Shown: positions 1 through 12,800 of the stretch, piece by piece
Layout: every line of letters starts with the position of its first letter
How positions within the stretch are numbered: the stretch's first letter is position 1
DNA from: Emergomyces orientalis
Lineage: Eukaryota > Ascomycota > Eurotiomycetes > Onygenales > Ajellomycetaceae
Direction: 5' to 3'
DNA length: 64,000 nucleotides
NCBI GenBank assembly: GCA_002110485.1
Contig: MOWL01000067.1
Location: forward strand, 124,001-188,000
The notes under the pieces: generated by a model
The model's input: only the letters and a program-made list of their open reading frames with translations
Databases searched by the model: none
What the model was told of the DNA's origin: nothing
Program-made: the position numbers and the translations under genes

Positions 1-3000
1 TCGAGGACGAAGTTGTAGCGCAAATTGTGATGCGCGGCAAGGACGATGAGATGACCGAGATTTCGGCTTGTTTGGGTGTGCCATTCGAAGAATTACTGGA
101 GAACTGTTTTTATAAAGCTGAAGCATACTGTATTGCACGTGACATTAGCATCCCGCCTTCGCAGGACAGCCAACCAAAAGGAACCCAAAGCCGCATCAAG
201 AAGATTCTGGGGGCAGAAAAATTTGGTTCCTTGCTGGAAAAAGACTTCCCCGAGACAATTGCCGTATTTTTCAAATGCGTGGATCAAACGGAACAGGTGG
301 AAAGAGGCTTTGAAAAGCGGCCTCCTTTTAAATTCGCTCAAGATATCTGGAAGGACATTACAGGAAGAAGCTCATCAACAGCTGTTCTTCCCGCCAGCCA
401 ACAGCCATCATTCCGAGCCAGATATCTCCTTGATGAGTTTGACTTTCTATGCGCGCGAAGCGGTTATGATCTCGAGACGATGTGGACACCCGCTTTAGTT
501 TGTTTTGTTGCGAGATCATTGATAGAATCCATTCATCCATCCCTGGGCTCTTTACATGCCTGTGCCGTGATCCGGAAACTCAAGATTCTTGTGTGCATTG
601 CTGGGCCAGTGGTTCTTGAAGAATATCCACTGGAAATGCTTTTGCATTGTCTGAGGTCATTCTTGTCTGATTTTCATTGTTCGGAAGATGCGATTGGACT
701 GTTTTGGTACCTCATTGATAAAGGCAGGCAATACCTACTAGAAAACCCCTCTTTTATGACAGGGCTTGGGGTCTCGACTCTTGCTTCACTTCGGGGGTTC
801 CTCTCCTCATCTCAGGAAAGCACCACTCAAGAGACACATTTTCGATCATCGTTGTCGAAAGCTCAAATTTTCCACGACTGGTTTGCAAAATTTTTGAATG
901 AATATGAATCCCCAAAGTTTAGCAAGGAATCGGAGAAGTCGTTCCGAAATATTGTACGATCATCTCAACGCATTAATTTGGTCGGAAACGCTTCAAAAGG
1001 CACCTACGAGGGCGAGCTTATGGCAGGTCTTTTGCGAGATAGCGCGGCCAGTGACAGATTACTCGGTGCTCCAGCGACTGATTTGGTCTTTTCTCTTATT
1101 TGCAATGATTTCCAAAGACCAAACCACTTCCGAGATGACATTTTAGGGGAGGATCAAATTGCCGCAGCGAACGCGACGACTATCTGGAATACCATCCGGC
1201 ATCAAGATCACGGTTGCGGTTATCGTCTCTGGGCAGCTCGTGTATTGGGCCGAGCATATGCGTCGACGGGTGTGATCAATGACTCGATCCTCAGGGAAAC
1301 GCGACCATCTTCCTCTAACGATATGCCCGAACGAATTAGGTTTACATCTAAATTTTCCATTATCCGCATACTTTGTGATTCGTTATTCTCAAATAGTCGG
1401 CGGGATATTGGTCTCGCGGAGCGAGCCTTGCAGAACATTTTCACCAAACTCCCTTTAGATCCTGATCTTGGAGAGTCCGCATTAGCAATTCCTACTTCAC
1501 TTGTGAAGGCTCTTACCTGGACGCCATATTTATGTCCCGACTTGTCTTTGACCGCTTTTCAGAAGACCCAATTCAATCACGACATTCGATGGGTTCCCGA
1601 TGTATCCGCCGATGAATGGGCCCGTGATGTCACCCTCTGCCTAACGATCAAGGAAGCTGCTGATCCTATAATTAGTAGCTTACCAAAAGTTCTTTTTGAG
1701 GTACCAGCTCTTGCCATGAAACTTCTACCATGCATTCTGCACGACATGCTACTCTCCGAATATGAAGGTAAACAAACTGACCGTCAAGCTATCTCTGGTG
1801 TATTTCGTCAAGCATTCCGCGATGTACGGGAAACCACCTTCCCGCACATTCGGCTGATTATTCACTGTATTCTGTATCTGAGACACCAAAAAATTCCTCA
1901 GGAGATGACCTTGAATCAACGGGACGCTTGGCTGGACATAGATTACCTGGACGCCGCACATGCTGCTATTCAATGTCAAATGTATAAGACTTCCCTTCTT
2001 TTCGTAGAAATCCATTTCTCGCGGACTTCGGTAACCCGACGATCAGCAGTTTCCAAATCGCCTGACTCATTATTGCTTCTCCACGACATCTTCAAAAATA
2101 TCGAAGACCCTGATCTATTCTACGGTATTCAGCAAAGTGCTTCTCTGGAATCCGTCCTTGAAAAGCTCGAACATGAAAGCGCTGGGTTCAAAAATTTGTC
2201 ATTCCAAAGTGCCAATTACGAGGCCGACATGAAGCTTTCTGGCGCAACAGGAGAAACAAACACTCTTGGGCTTATTAAAGCTCTAAATACGACAAATTTC
2301 CAAGGGGTTGCGAGTGCAATGTTTACTGCGCCTACCAGTAACGGAAAGAGGGCTGAAGGTTTTGAAACCATGCTTTCAACTTCGCTATCCCTACAACAGT
2401 GGGATATTCCAGTGCCCTCTACCTCTTCCTCCGCCGCTGGAAATATTTTTAAAGTCCTGCAAAGTTTGAATTCGTCAGACGACAAAATGCAGGTAGCTCG
2501 AATTTTGGATAGCTGTTTTAATGAAGTTCTCGGCCATTTGTTAGGAGAGAACCAGTCCCAGGTTGAGCTTCGTACTATGATGAGAGCGATGGGAATTTTA
2601 ACTGAAATAGACGAGGTCATGTGTTCCCAGAATCTTGATCAGGTACAGGATGCTTGGGAAAGAATACAATCAAGGGGCTCGTGGCTGAAGTTTGAGAGGT
2701 TCGTGCGATCCATTTCCTATGCGTCATATATCCTGAATGTTTTGGCTAACAAGGTGTACATCATTAGTTTTCGGGATGTAAGCCTGATTCTCTCAAGCCA
2801 TGAAGCTTTATTCTCGTTGGTCAATCGACAACCTCACATAAAATCCATGCTAAGTCTAAGCTCCCGTGATGCTCAGCTCCTGGAGGTCAAGGCTATTCGA
2901 GCATCGCTCAAGATAAGCAGAGAACACGACGAGCACCAGGCATCGTTAAAATCCGCGATATCTCTTTCCAAGCTAATTAAACCCTGTGCCGATCTTGGCG

Positions 3001-5382
3001 TATTAATTGATGCTGCAGCCACATTTGATTTGGCAAATGTGCTTTGGGACCAAGGAGAGATGACGACCTCAATTCAGATGTTAAAACAACTCAATGAGCA
3101 AAATGACCTCCAGAAACAATCTATTCCGGTGAACAAGGCGGAGGTTTTGGCTAGTCTAGTACGTAACAGTGAGTATTCCCCTGAGGAAAGAATTTGTATA
3201 CTGACTTCTGTTAGGGTCATCATGTTGCTGAAGCGAGGTTACAAAAGCCGGATACGATTATTCAGGAGTATCTAATTCCCGCAATGAAAGAACTAAAAGG
3301 TAACTCCGAGGGGGAGGAAGCTGGGCGGGTGTTCCATGAATTTGCATCTTTCTGTGACCAACAGTTGCAGAACCCAGACGGCCTTGAAGATTTCAGAAGA
3401 ATTGAACAAATTCGCTATCGAAAGGAGAAGGAAGTAATGGACTTAGAGAAAATGATGGAATCGGCTAGAGGTAAAGAGAGAGATCAACTGCGGATCCACA
3501 GAATCAAAGCGAAACAATGGTTTGAACTGGACGACAATGAGTACCAACGACTGAAAAAGAGTCGGATATCTTTCCTCCGCCAGTGCCTAGAAAATTATCT
3601 TCTTTCTTTGAAGGCCTCCGATACTTTCAAGAGCAACGCCCTACGATTTTGTGCTCTCTGGTTAGACAATTCTGAGAGCGAAGTAGCCAATGCAGCTGTC
3701 GCAAAACACATTGATATTGTCCCGAGTCGGAAGTTTGCGTCATTGATGAATCAATTATCGTCGCGCCTGCTTGATGTTGAGGATACGTTCCAGCCGCTAC
3801 TGGCAAAGCTCATTTTCCGCATATGCGTGGAGCACCCGTACCACGGAATGTATCAAATGTTTAGCAGCAGCAAATCCAAAGTGGGCACTGACCATATGTC
3901 TAATTCACGATTCCGAGCCGCCAATAGCTTAGTTGACCGAATGAAAAATGATCCGAAGGTATACAACACGTGGCTCACTCTGCACAACGCAAATATCAGT
4001 TATGTGAGGTTTGCAGTGGACAAGCTAGACGGTCAATACAAGAGCGGTTCAAAAGTTGCTCTTAAAAAATCGGTCACCGGGCACCGATTAGAGCAAGACA
4101 TCAGGAGACAGCATATTCCGCCCCCCACCATGAAGATTAGTCTCCGGATTGATTGCGATTACAGCCATGTTCCCCGTATCGTGAGGTATCTCCCAGACTT
4201 CACCGTCGCCGCAGGTGTTAGCGCTCCCAAGATCGTTACTGCTATCGCTTCTGATGGGCTTCAGTACAAACAACTCGTAAGTTATGACAGCGTTCCGTTT
4301 TTGTGGATATGTCTTTACTGACATTTGTGTTCAGTTCAAAGGAGGGAATGATGATTTGCGGCAAGATTCCATTATGGAACAAGTCTTCGAGCAAGTCAGC
4401 AATTTACTGCGAGACCATCGGGCCACCCAGCAGCGTAACTTGGGCATCCGAACATATAAAGTGCTTCCTCTAACTACGAATGCGGGAATCATCGAATTTG
4501 TACAAAACACGATCCCATTACACGATTACCTCATGCCCGCCCACCAGAGACACTTTCCCAAGGACATGACACCAAATTCCTGTCGAAAAAATATCACTGA
4601 TGCGCAGCCAAGATCGTTGGAGCATCGAGTTAAAGTCTTCCGTCATGTAACGGACCATTTCCACCCGGTCATGAAATTCTTTTTTATGGAACGGTTTAAA
4701 GAGCCGGACGAGTGGTTCAGCAAACGGTTAGCTTACACGCGAAGCACCGCGGCGATCTCCATGCTAGGCCATGTGCTCGGCCTAGGTGATCGACACGGGC
4801 ATAATATCCTTCTCGACGAGAAAACAGGGGAAGTAGTCCATATCGATTTAGGAGTGGCTTTTGAGCAAGGACGCATCCTGCCAGTCCCAGAGGCGGTACC
4901 GTTCCGTCTGACTCGTGATCTTGTCGACGGAATGGGCATCACCAAAACAGAGGGGGTGTTCAGGCGCTGCTGCGAATTCACCCTTGAAGCACTACGCCAA
5001 GAGTCATACAGTATCATGACGATTCTGGACGTCCTTCGCTATGACCCCTTATACAGCTGGTCGTTGTCTCCACTGCGCATCAAGAAAATGCAAGACACGC
5101 AAGAGGCAGCTGTTGGTGCGACTCAGGCCAGTGAAGGTGGAAAAAGCAAGAACCCCAATGAGCCAAGTGAGGCTGACCGAGCCTTGACGGTTGTTGCTAA
5201 GAAGCTGAGCAAGACGCTTAGTGTCGCTGCTACTGTTAATGAGTTAATTCAACAAGCGACAGATGAACGGAACCTTGCTGTTTTATATTCCGGTTAGTCA
5301 CACCTGGAAGTATAATGATCGTTGACATGGTACTGACTTCTTACTCTATCATTTGCATTTAGGTTGGGCGGCATATGCCTAG
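1..5382 (+). CDS. TEL1: Serine/threonine-protein kinase TEL1 (ATM family), C-terminal part
   Basis: Exons 1-3158, 3215-4276, 4335-5292 and 5363-5382; the frame is open at the left edge, so the 5' part lies outside the window. About 1,731 C-terminal residues are visible. TEL1/ATM is a PI3K-like kinase that signals DNA double-strand breaks and maintains telomeres in the nucleus. The long helical region is followed by the FAT-type segment around the first intron (GHHVAEARLQKPD), then the kinase core with GGNDDLRQD, the catalytic GDRHGHNILLD and the metal-binding HIDLG. The last intron splits the FATC domain; after splicing the protein ends in SGWAAYA. The first intron could use GTGAGT at 3169, but only the GTACGT donor at 3159 keeps the frame and restores the conserved sequence. 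The call is firm; the N-terminal half cannot be judged. Confidence 0.95.
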
Positions 5383-6022
5383 ATACCCGTCATGATTTTC
5401 CTGCGCGCATTGTGTCTCATTTGAAATTTTTGGATACAAAAAAAAGACGCGCGTGTTCGCGTAGTTATAGATATAAAGTGTATATTTATAGATTGATACC
5501 CAGCACGTTAATTTGAGCCATTCGCCTACTTTTATACATGGGAATAGTCCTGAAATATATATCCCCGTCAATAGTAATACTTATGAGTTCTGTTGCTCAT
5601 TGAGCCAGGAGCTAGTGATTGTATTTCGTTTCTCGTAATTCTCGCTCTCCGTAGTTAGTTTACTCCATATGTTTTAATTTCAAATGCGCATCCTTACATA
5701 CCTGCACATGTTCTCGATCAACCCGACTCATGTTATCATTTCGTTCTGCTGGCCTTTATGAATAAGAAAGGTTAATTCCTTTTGGCTCTTTTCGGCTCAG
5801 GTTGAACAACAAACAATTTAAACTTGACTTTGACTAGCGGAGACCAGGTTACTTTTCAGAGAGGGTGTTGCTGTGCCATGTGTCCTTTGGCCGTCCCGTT
5901 TTTTGAACTTATTCCCTGCCGCCATAAACTGTTGTTCTCTTTCCCTCTCCAATTTGCTGATCTCAGGCTTTTTAAAATTTTCTTTCATTATTGCTGAGTG
6001 TGGCACTTATTGGGTAAATAAA
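5383..6022. other. Intergenic, TEL1 3' side and promoter of the CofD-like gene
   Basis: No supported gene. AT-rich sequence follows the TEL1 stop, including a TATA-rich patch near 5470-5490. The in-frame stretch 5873-6022 upstream of the chosen start at 6023 has no recognisable homology and is treated as 5' UTR. Confidence 0.5.
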
Positions 6023-7659
6023 ATGACAACCCCCAGGGGAATTGTTGTATTCTCTGGCGGAAGCGCAGCGAATAACCTTGTAGATGTCTTCAGCGCTGTC
6101 CGTGAAAGTAAGGACTGCCCATTGAGCTATATCATTCCCATTAGTGATAATGGTGGCTCTTCTTCCGAGCTGATTCGAGTATTTGGTGGCCCTGGAATTG
6201 GTGATGTACGGAGTAAGTTAATTATGCATGACAATTCTTGTCAGCTCAAAGCCGTTCATCCATATATCTCCTTGAATTCAAGTCTAATCTAAAATCAATA
6301 GGTAGACTCGTCCGTCTAATCCCCGATTGCCTTCCACACTCTGAGAGGGCAGCAATCAAAACCTTATTCAATCATCGTTTACCTCCATCAGCGAGCACTG
6401 CACATGCTGAATGGTATTCGATAGTCGAGGGGACTTCACCCTTATGGCAGGCCATATCTCCAGCAAAAAGGGAATTAATCCGCTCATTTTTCAACCTCCT
6501 CAACCTGGAAATCCTTAAGCGTGCAAGACCACCATCTTCCACCTTTGATTTCACCTCTGCTAGTGTTGGCAATCTATTTCTAACTGGCGCACGCCTCTTT
6601 AGTGGTAGCCTTGAAAGCGCCATATACCTCCTGGGCAGTATCTGCTCAGTCCCCACGGATGATGTCCGTGTTATACCCGCTATAAACTCCACATTTTCCC
6701 ACCACATATCCGCCTCCCTGGTCGATGGTACAGTCATTGTCGGCCAAAACAGCATATCACACCCAAGTGAAGCAACGGCTATTCAACCAATACCATCACT
6801 TAGAAGGCCCAGCCTCCTCCTTGCCGATGGGGATGACGCTTGCTCGGATTCCGACGACCTCCCATATGACGAAAGCCATTTGCCAGGCTCTCTCCCGACA
6901 CTTCGCAACAAAAATATAACCTTCAGCAAAACGGCTACGGAAGATCTACCATGCCGCATCTGCCGCCTATGGTACATAAACCCTTATGGCCAAGAGATCA
7001 GACCCCCAGCCAACCCCCGCGTCCTAGATGCGTTATATTCATCGCAGGCTATAATATACAGTATCGGATCACTCTATACATCAATAATTCCCTGCATAAT
7101 CCTTAAGGGAGTGGGAAAGGCCATTTCTAACAGCGGTGCGCGACAGAAGATTCTCATACTAAACGGATCCATAGACCGTGAGACGGGGCCGCCAAGACAA
7201 CCCTTCACCGCAATAGATTTTATCGAAGCGATTGTTCGTGCTGGTGAAGAGAGTCGCGGCCGACAGCAACATCATTTGACGCCTTTGAGTGAAGATGTAA
7301 GGGCTGAGAATTCCATGGATTGTCAACCGGCGATTTCGCTCCCGTACACGTCGTACGTTACTCACGTTTTACATCTGGAAGGCCCTGGGACGCCGCGTGT
7401 TGATCGCGAACGTTTGGCTGGGATTGGGATTGAATGCGTGCGATTGTATGGAAGGAAGGTGGAGAATGAATCAGGCGTGGTGGTTGGGATGCGATACGAC
7501 CCAACGGCCCTTACACAGGCGTTAGAAGTGGTACTGGGTAAGAAAGGCGATGCAATAGTTAGAGGGGGACTGGGAGCAGCTAGGAGTAGGCGGAATACAT
7601 TGGAACCATTAGGAGGCGTCAGCAATTTGGAGGCCAAAGGAAGTAATGGTGCTTTGTAA
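6023..7659 (+). CDS. CofD/UPF0052 (YvcK-like) family protein
   Basis: Exons 6023-6212 and 6302-7659, 515 residues. The N-terminus carries the glycine-rich GIVVFSGGSAANNLV and, a little further on, ISDNGGSSSELIR and GGPGIGDVRSRLVRL, which together mark the CofD-like/UPF0052 Rossmann family (bacterial YvcK, yeast YNL011C). The intron (89 nt, GTAAGT donor) lies inside GDVR|SRL, and joining it restores the conserved motif across a phase-1 junction. CofD itself is a 2-phospho-L-lactate transferase; fungi do not make F420, so the fungal member's reaction is unknown and I do not assign one. ATG 6023 is used because it sits immediately before the conserved GIVVFSGG. The middle (about 190-260) is low-complexity and Ser/Asp-rich. 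Confident for family, not for function. Confidence 0.88.
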
Positions 7660-8050
7660 AATAGTTTATCCTGTAATGAGTGGCTGTGTAAGCGAGTATA
7701 CCTATATCTTTTAATAGATTCTGATCGGGTAGATGCTGATGTTACTTCTTTACTCCTCTTACCAACGTTTATCCTGTATCGATCATGTCACGGCAAATGA
7801 GAAAAAAATTAGCGATAATTATAAAACAATATTATAATAACTTCCCGGATATTTTCCGAAACTCATCTGGTATCTGAAATACGATACAAACAATGCAATA
7901 CAAGAAGCAGTAAATTCTAGACGCCACTTTGTATCCTACGCCCCCTTGAATATCCAGCTGTTAACACCGTCATATTATGCAAACCCAAGCTATCCTCCAT
8001 GCCGCTATGCTATATAACCATTTCTGAGGAGAGTGTTCCATTGTCAGATA
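7660..8050. other. Intergenic between convergent genes
   Basis: The CofD-like gene (+) and the RING gene (-) converge here. The stretch is AT-rich 3' flank; I see no gene, RNA or repeat in it. Confidence 0.5.
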
Positions 8051-8735
8051 TCAATTCCTTTTCCTTATCGAAAGGCTTAGTTGGAGAGGAACAAGGTTCC
8101 GTTTTGGTCCATATGTATCCACTCGTGAGAGAGTTTGACGACAGACAGGGCATCTGCCACGAGGTGTCTTACCATGCCCATCATGTGCACCTCTTTCTTC
8201 GCCAAATCGAAGCGTGTCGGTGATGCATTTGTGACAGAAGAGATGGCCTAAAAGTAAACGAATATTAGATTCGGTTGATTAATCGATTATTAAGAGAGCC
8301 AGAGACTAAATACATACCACATATGGTAGATGTAGCGTCAGTGCAAGTATCCATACACACAGGACATTTGTACGCTGTCAGAGTTGACCGGCCCACAGCG
8401 CCAGAAGCTGTATTTTGCGCCTTTACAGCATCTTCTCGTTGCTTTGAGAGAACTTTGGCCAGCGATAGCCTGTCGTTTACCTCCGTGAGGTCGATCGATT
8501 CGACGTTCGGGTCGTTACCTAAAACACTGAACTGACGATGATGTTGTGCTACATGCGACGAAGACCCAGCAACGGAAGAGGTATCAACTCGTCGCCTTTT
8601 GGGCGCTCGAGCGCCCTCGGTGGCGTCGAAAGGTCGTTGGCTCCTCGCCCGATGAACATACATGCTCGACGAGTTTCGATCCGCTGAAGATGGCGGTGAA
8701 GAGATAGTGAGGTCAACAAAATGATCGTTATTCAT
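8051..8735 (-). CDS. RING-finger protein with SUMO-interaction-like motifs (SLX8/STUbL-like)
   Basis: Exons 8735-8318 and 8247-8051, 204 residues. The RING domain spans both exons: CPVCMDTCTDATSTIC, then GHLFCHKCI, then RCPVCR, a complete C3HC4 set. The 69-nt intron starts with GTATGT directly after the codon for the cysteine of TIC and splits the glycine before HLFC. The N-terminal half is basic and disordered (PKRRRV, a likely nuclear localisation signal) and has two hydrophobic-acidic stretches, HFVDLTIS and ESIDLTEV, that look like SUMO-interaction motifs. RING plus SIMs is the design of SUMO-targeted ubiquitin ligases such as Slx8/Rfp1 and RNF4, which ubiquitylate sumoylated proteins in DNA repair. 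The family call rests on architecture; exact orthology is uncertain. Confidence 0.85.
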
Positions 8736-9874
8736 GGGTAAGAGAAGATGAGTGAGGTGAAAAGAATGAGATTAATGCGAAAGGCTGATAGTGGCGTTGC
8801 TTCGTCCAGGGTAGTACGGGTGCGGGGCGAGTGTGCAAAACCCGGCCATGCGAAAAAGATAGCCTAATGCATGCACTCGTTGTTGTTCCTAGTTCACGCT
8901 GCGAATAACTTTTGAAATCCTTAAGAATATCCAGTCCACACAAGTTTCCCACTGGTCGAATGGGGAAAACAAAGTGCAGAAGATCAACCAATCGTACGGC
9001 GGGGTGAAGGAAAGAATCTAGCTGATGGTGGCAACCGAAAGCTCCTGTCCCCAATGACACCAGGAATCTCAGATTATATTCGTATATGTGTATCTGAACA
9101 GGAAATTCCTCAACACTGACGCTTCGTTTGCCCAATTAGCCCCCCTTGTAAAGTAGGAAAACGCCTGCTAAAACTTGATAGTCGTCGGTCGAGGCCTTCG
9201 AGATAAACGGACGACCAAATATCGGTAAATTAGCGTTCTGAGTGCTTACCGCCCTTGAGAATAGTCAAGGGAGAAGGTGGAGGTTGACTAGGAGTCCTGG
9301 AGATTTGCTCGCAGGTAGCTGACCAGCGGCGGGAGAGCGAGAGGTGGGAAGAAACAATGAGAGATCACCGTTTGTTTGGACTCGGAGGAAGGTGTGGCAG
9401 AAGAAGTGAAAAGGGTCAGGCGGTCAGGAGAGGAAATACGCTAAATTATGGGAATAACCCCAATCAAAAGTGTAATAACTAACGGTTCATGAACCGGATC
9501 AAAAGATGTAGCTTTAGATAAGACCGATGGGAGAAGGTGGAGGAGGTTGACTGCCGCATTACGGAAAATTATTATTCCGAACCAACTATTTTGCCTTCCA
9601 AATAATGGCGAGATGACACAAGGAGATCGGACAATAGTTATTCCAAATTCCGGGATTTAGTTCACGTAATCTTTCATTAGTTAGTTAACCCTTTTTTCGC
9701 GGAGGGGGGGGATGGTCGAACGCGCGGGTTTAATAGCCAAAAAGTTATGGCGACGAAATAGTCCGCGATACTTTAATCCTCCACAACCCCATCCTCAACC
9801 AATGCCGCTTTGTTGTGGGTTTGAAGTTAATTAGCGCACCATGTTGTAGCCGAAGCTCTTTTCACCACTTAAGG
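8736..9874. promoter_or_regulatory. Divergent promoter region between the RING gene and MIP1
   Basis: A 1.1 kb gap between genes transcribed away from each other. It holds a perfect 14-bp palindrome CGGTTCATGAACCG (9483-9496) and two copies of a purine-rich element, GGGAGAAGGTGGAGGTTGACT at 9269-9289 and the same with an extra AGG at 9529-9552. Open frames on the minus strand here (8728-9135) have no coding character and are probably RING-gene 5' UTR. Confidence 0.5.
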
Positions 9875-12800
9875 ATGCTCCTGTCGTCATGCGCAACCTC
9901 GAGGGGCTTGTTCCGGACATCCTCACGACCTCTCCGCCTATCAGTCGCAACCCAGAAACCCAGACACCGACGTTTGGACTTACGGTGGTATGCAAACACA
10001 ACGTATGTTTCGCCTGGAGAGGGCGGAAGACTACAAACCCTGGCAGGTACGTTGCGCGATGGTTGCGTTCAAGCATGACTCGGTCACTCACCACATATTT
10101 CTAGTTCCGTCTACCGCCCGATTTAATGAAATCGGAGTCCAGCAGTTAAGCAGCCATGTCCATTCGCAAATTTTCCTGAGGGAACCAACTCCCCCCAATC
10201 CAGAATTAATCGAGCTTTCAAAAGATCATCTTTCTCGCCATGATTTACTGGGTAAAACCCAGGATGGCTCAAATCCGATCGCGTTTGATATTCCCCCTTT
10301 GAAAGGCCAAACTATGGACGAACATTTTTACAAATTGGGAATGGATTCTTCAGAACCTTACCTGACCAATGCCAAACAATACGCAAAGATCGATCTTCCA
10401 CCTTTACCAAAAGAATGGATCAGAAGGAGTGGATGGACAAAGTATAATGCCAACGGGACCACCGAGGCTGTTGATGCACCCAACGAAGAGATGTTAACGT
10501 TTGACACAGAAGTGATGTGGAAAGAGTCTTCGTTTGCAGTTATGGCATGTGCGGCGAGTCCAAATGCATGGTATGCCTGGTTGTCACCTTATCTTCTCGG
10601 CGAGACGAAAAATGAACGACAACTCGTCCCGCTCGGATCCCCGTCTCAAGCGCGAATAATTGTAGGACATAATGTTGGATATGACCGCGCAAGGATTTTG
10701 GAAGAATATAACATTAAACAAACCGGCAATTTCTTTATCGACACTATGTCCCTTCACGTTGCTGTGAACGGGATGTGCTCTCAACAGCGGCCGACCTGGA
10801 TGCGGCATAAGAAAAATCGAGACCTCCGGGATAAACTCTTTAGGGATAATAATTCAGTTGAGCTTGCCACGCTCCTTGAAAACAAGCTTCTTACAGAAGA
10901 AGAAGAAGAGCTCTGGGTGGGCAGGAGCTCGGTCAATTCATTACGGGACGTTGCTAAGTTCCACTGCAATGTTACAATAGATAAAGCCCAACGGGATCAT
11001 TTTGGTGTTCTCGATCGCCCTGGCATTCTAGAACGGCTTGACGAACTTCTTGATTACTGTGCAGCTGATGTCTCTATCACTCATCGTGTTTACAAGCAAG
11101 TTTTCCCCAACTTTTTGGAGGTGTGCCCACATCCAGTTAGTTTTGGAGCTTTGAGACACCTTTCTTCTGTTATTTTACCGGTAAACAATTCCTGGGAGGA
11201 GTATTTGAAGAATGCGGAGGAAACCTATCAGCGCCTCCTAGAGGATGTACAGAAGCGGTTACTTAAACTTTGCGACAGCGCCTTAGCCGTGAAAGATAAA
11301 CCTGAAATATATGAAAATGACCCATGGTTACGACAGCTGGACTGGTCTGGACAGGAAATAAGAATGGTTAAAGGGAAGAAGAAGGGTGACCCTCCTCGAC
11401 CTGCTGCAAGACAGAAAATGCCTGGAATGCCGAAATGGTACAAAGGCCTCTTCCCAACAAGCACTTCCGCTATTAACCTGAGTGTCCGCACGCGTTTAGC
11501 ACCAATTCTTTTAAAACTCTGCTGGCTTGGATATCCACTTGTTTGGTCGGATGTGCATGGGTGGACGTTCCAGGTGCCCAAAGAAGACATAAAGAAGTTC
11601 GAGAACCAGGCAGTTGCCCCATGCAACATGGCTGAAGAAAAGAATCTGCGTCTCCGAGATGATAGAGAGCATGTATATTTTAAACTCCCACACAAGGATG
11701 GGCCCGATGCCCGCTGCTCGAGTCCCCTTGCGAAAGGATATTTGCAGTATTTTGAAGGAGGGAAACTCTCCTCCCAATTTGCTCTGGCCAAGGAAGCTTT
11801 GGAAATGAACGCATCCTGTTCTTATTGGATCAGTGCGAGGGATAGAATTAGGAGCCAGCTGGTGGTTTACCAAAACGACATCCAACGGTTTAAAAGAGAA
11901 TCGGTATCGAACCCGTCATCGAAGCAGGGTTATATATTACCACAAATTATCCCAATGGGCACTATTACTCGACGAGCAGTGGAGAATACCTGGCTAACTG
12001 CGAGTAACGCCAAAGCTAATCGGGTGGGATCCGAACTTAAAGCCATGGTCAAGGCACCCCCAGGCTATGTGTTTGTTGGTGCGGATGTGGATTCCGAAGA
12101 GCTCTGGATTGCCAGCCTCGTGGGGGACGCACAGTTTCAGATTCACGGAGGCAACGCAATTGGCTTCATGACTCTGGAAGGGACGAAAGCAGCTGGCACA
12201 GATTTACATTCAAAAACAGCGAAAATCCTGGGCATCTCACGGAACGATGCCAAAGTTTTCAATTATGGTAGAATATATGGGGCCGGCCTCAAATTCGCAG
12301 CAACCCTCCTTCGCCAATTTAACCCTGCAATGTCAGAACATGAGACGAAGCAGGTTGCCTCCAAGCTTTACAGGGAAACTAAGGGCGCTCGAACCAACCG
12401 AAAAATACTGAGCGACAATCCTTTCTGGAGGGGAGGCACTGAATCGTTCGTTTTCAATAAACTTGAGGAGTTCGCAGAACAAGAAAGACCGAGAACGCCC
12501 GTCCTTGGAGCAGGAATTACGGAAGCCCTCATGCGCCGCTTTATCAATAAGGGTAGCTTTATGACATCCCGAATAAACTGGGCGATTCAATCATCTGGTG
12601 TTGATTATTTGCACCTGCTCATCATCTCTATGGACTTTCTTATTCGCCGTTTCAATTTGGATGCCCGTCTTGCAATTACCGTTCACGATGAAATCAGGTA
12701 TTTGGTCAAAGACCATGATAAATACCGTGCCGCCATGGCGTTACAGGTTGCTAATCTCTGGACGCGAGCTATGTTCTCGCAGGAGATGGGAATTGACGAC

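Noticed and set aside
3159..3214. GTGAGT donor at 3169 for the first visible TEL1 intron
   Set aside because: It gives the wrong phase; GTACGT at 3159 keeps the frame and yields LASLGHHVAEARL.
5873..6022. 50-codon N-terminal extension of the CofD-like protein
   Set aside because: Not conserved in character; the conserved GIVVFSGG follows ATG 6023 closely.
11228..11885. Two minus-strand frames of 187 and 124 codons inside MIP1
   Set aside because: They are shadows of the conserved polymerase exon on the plus strand.
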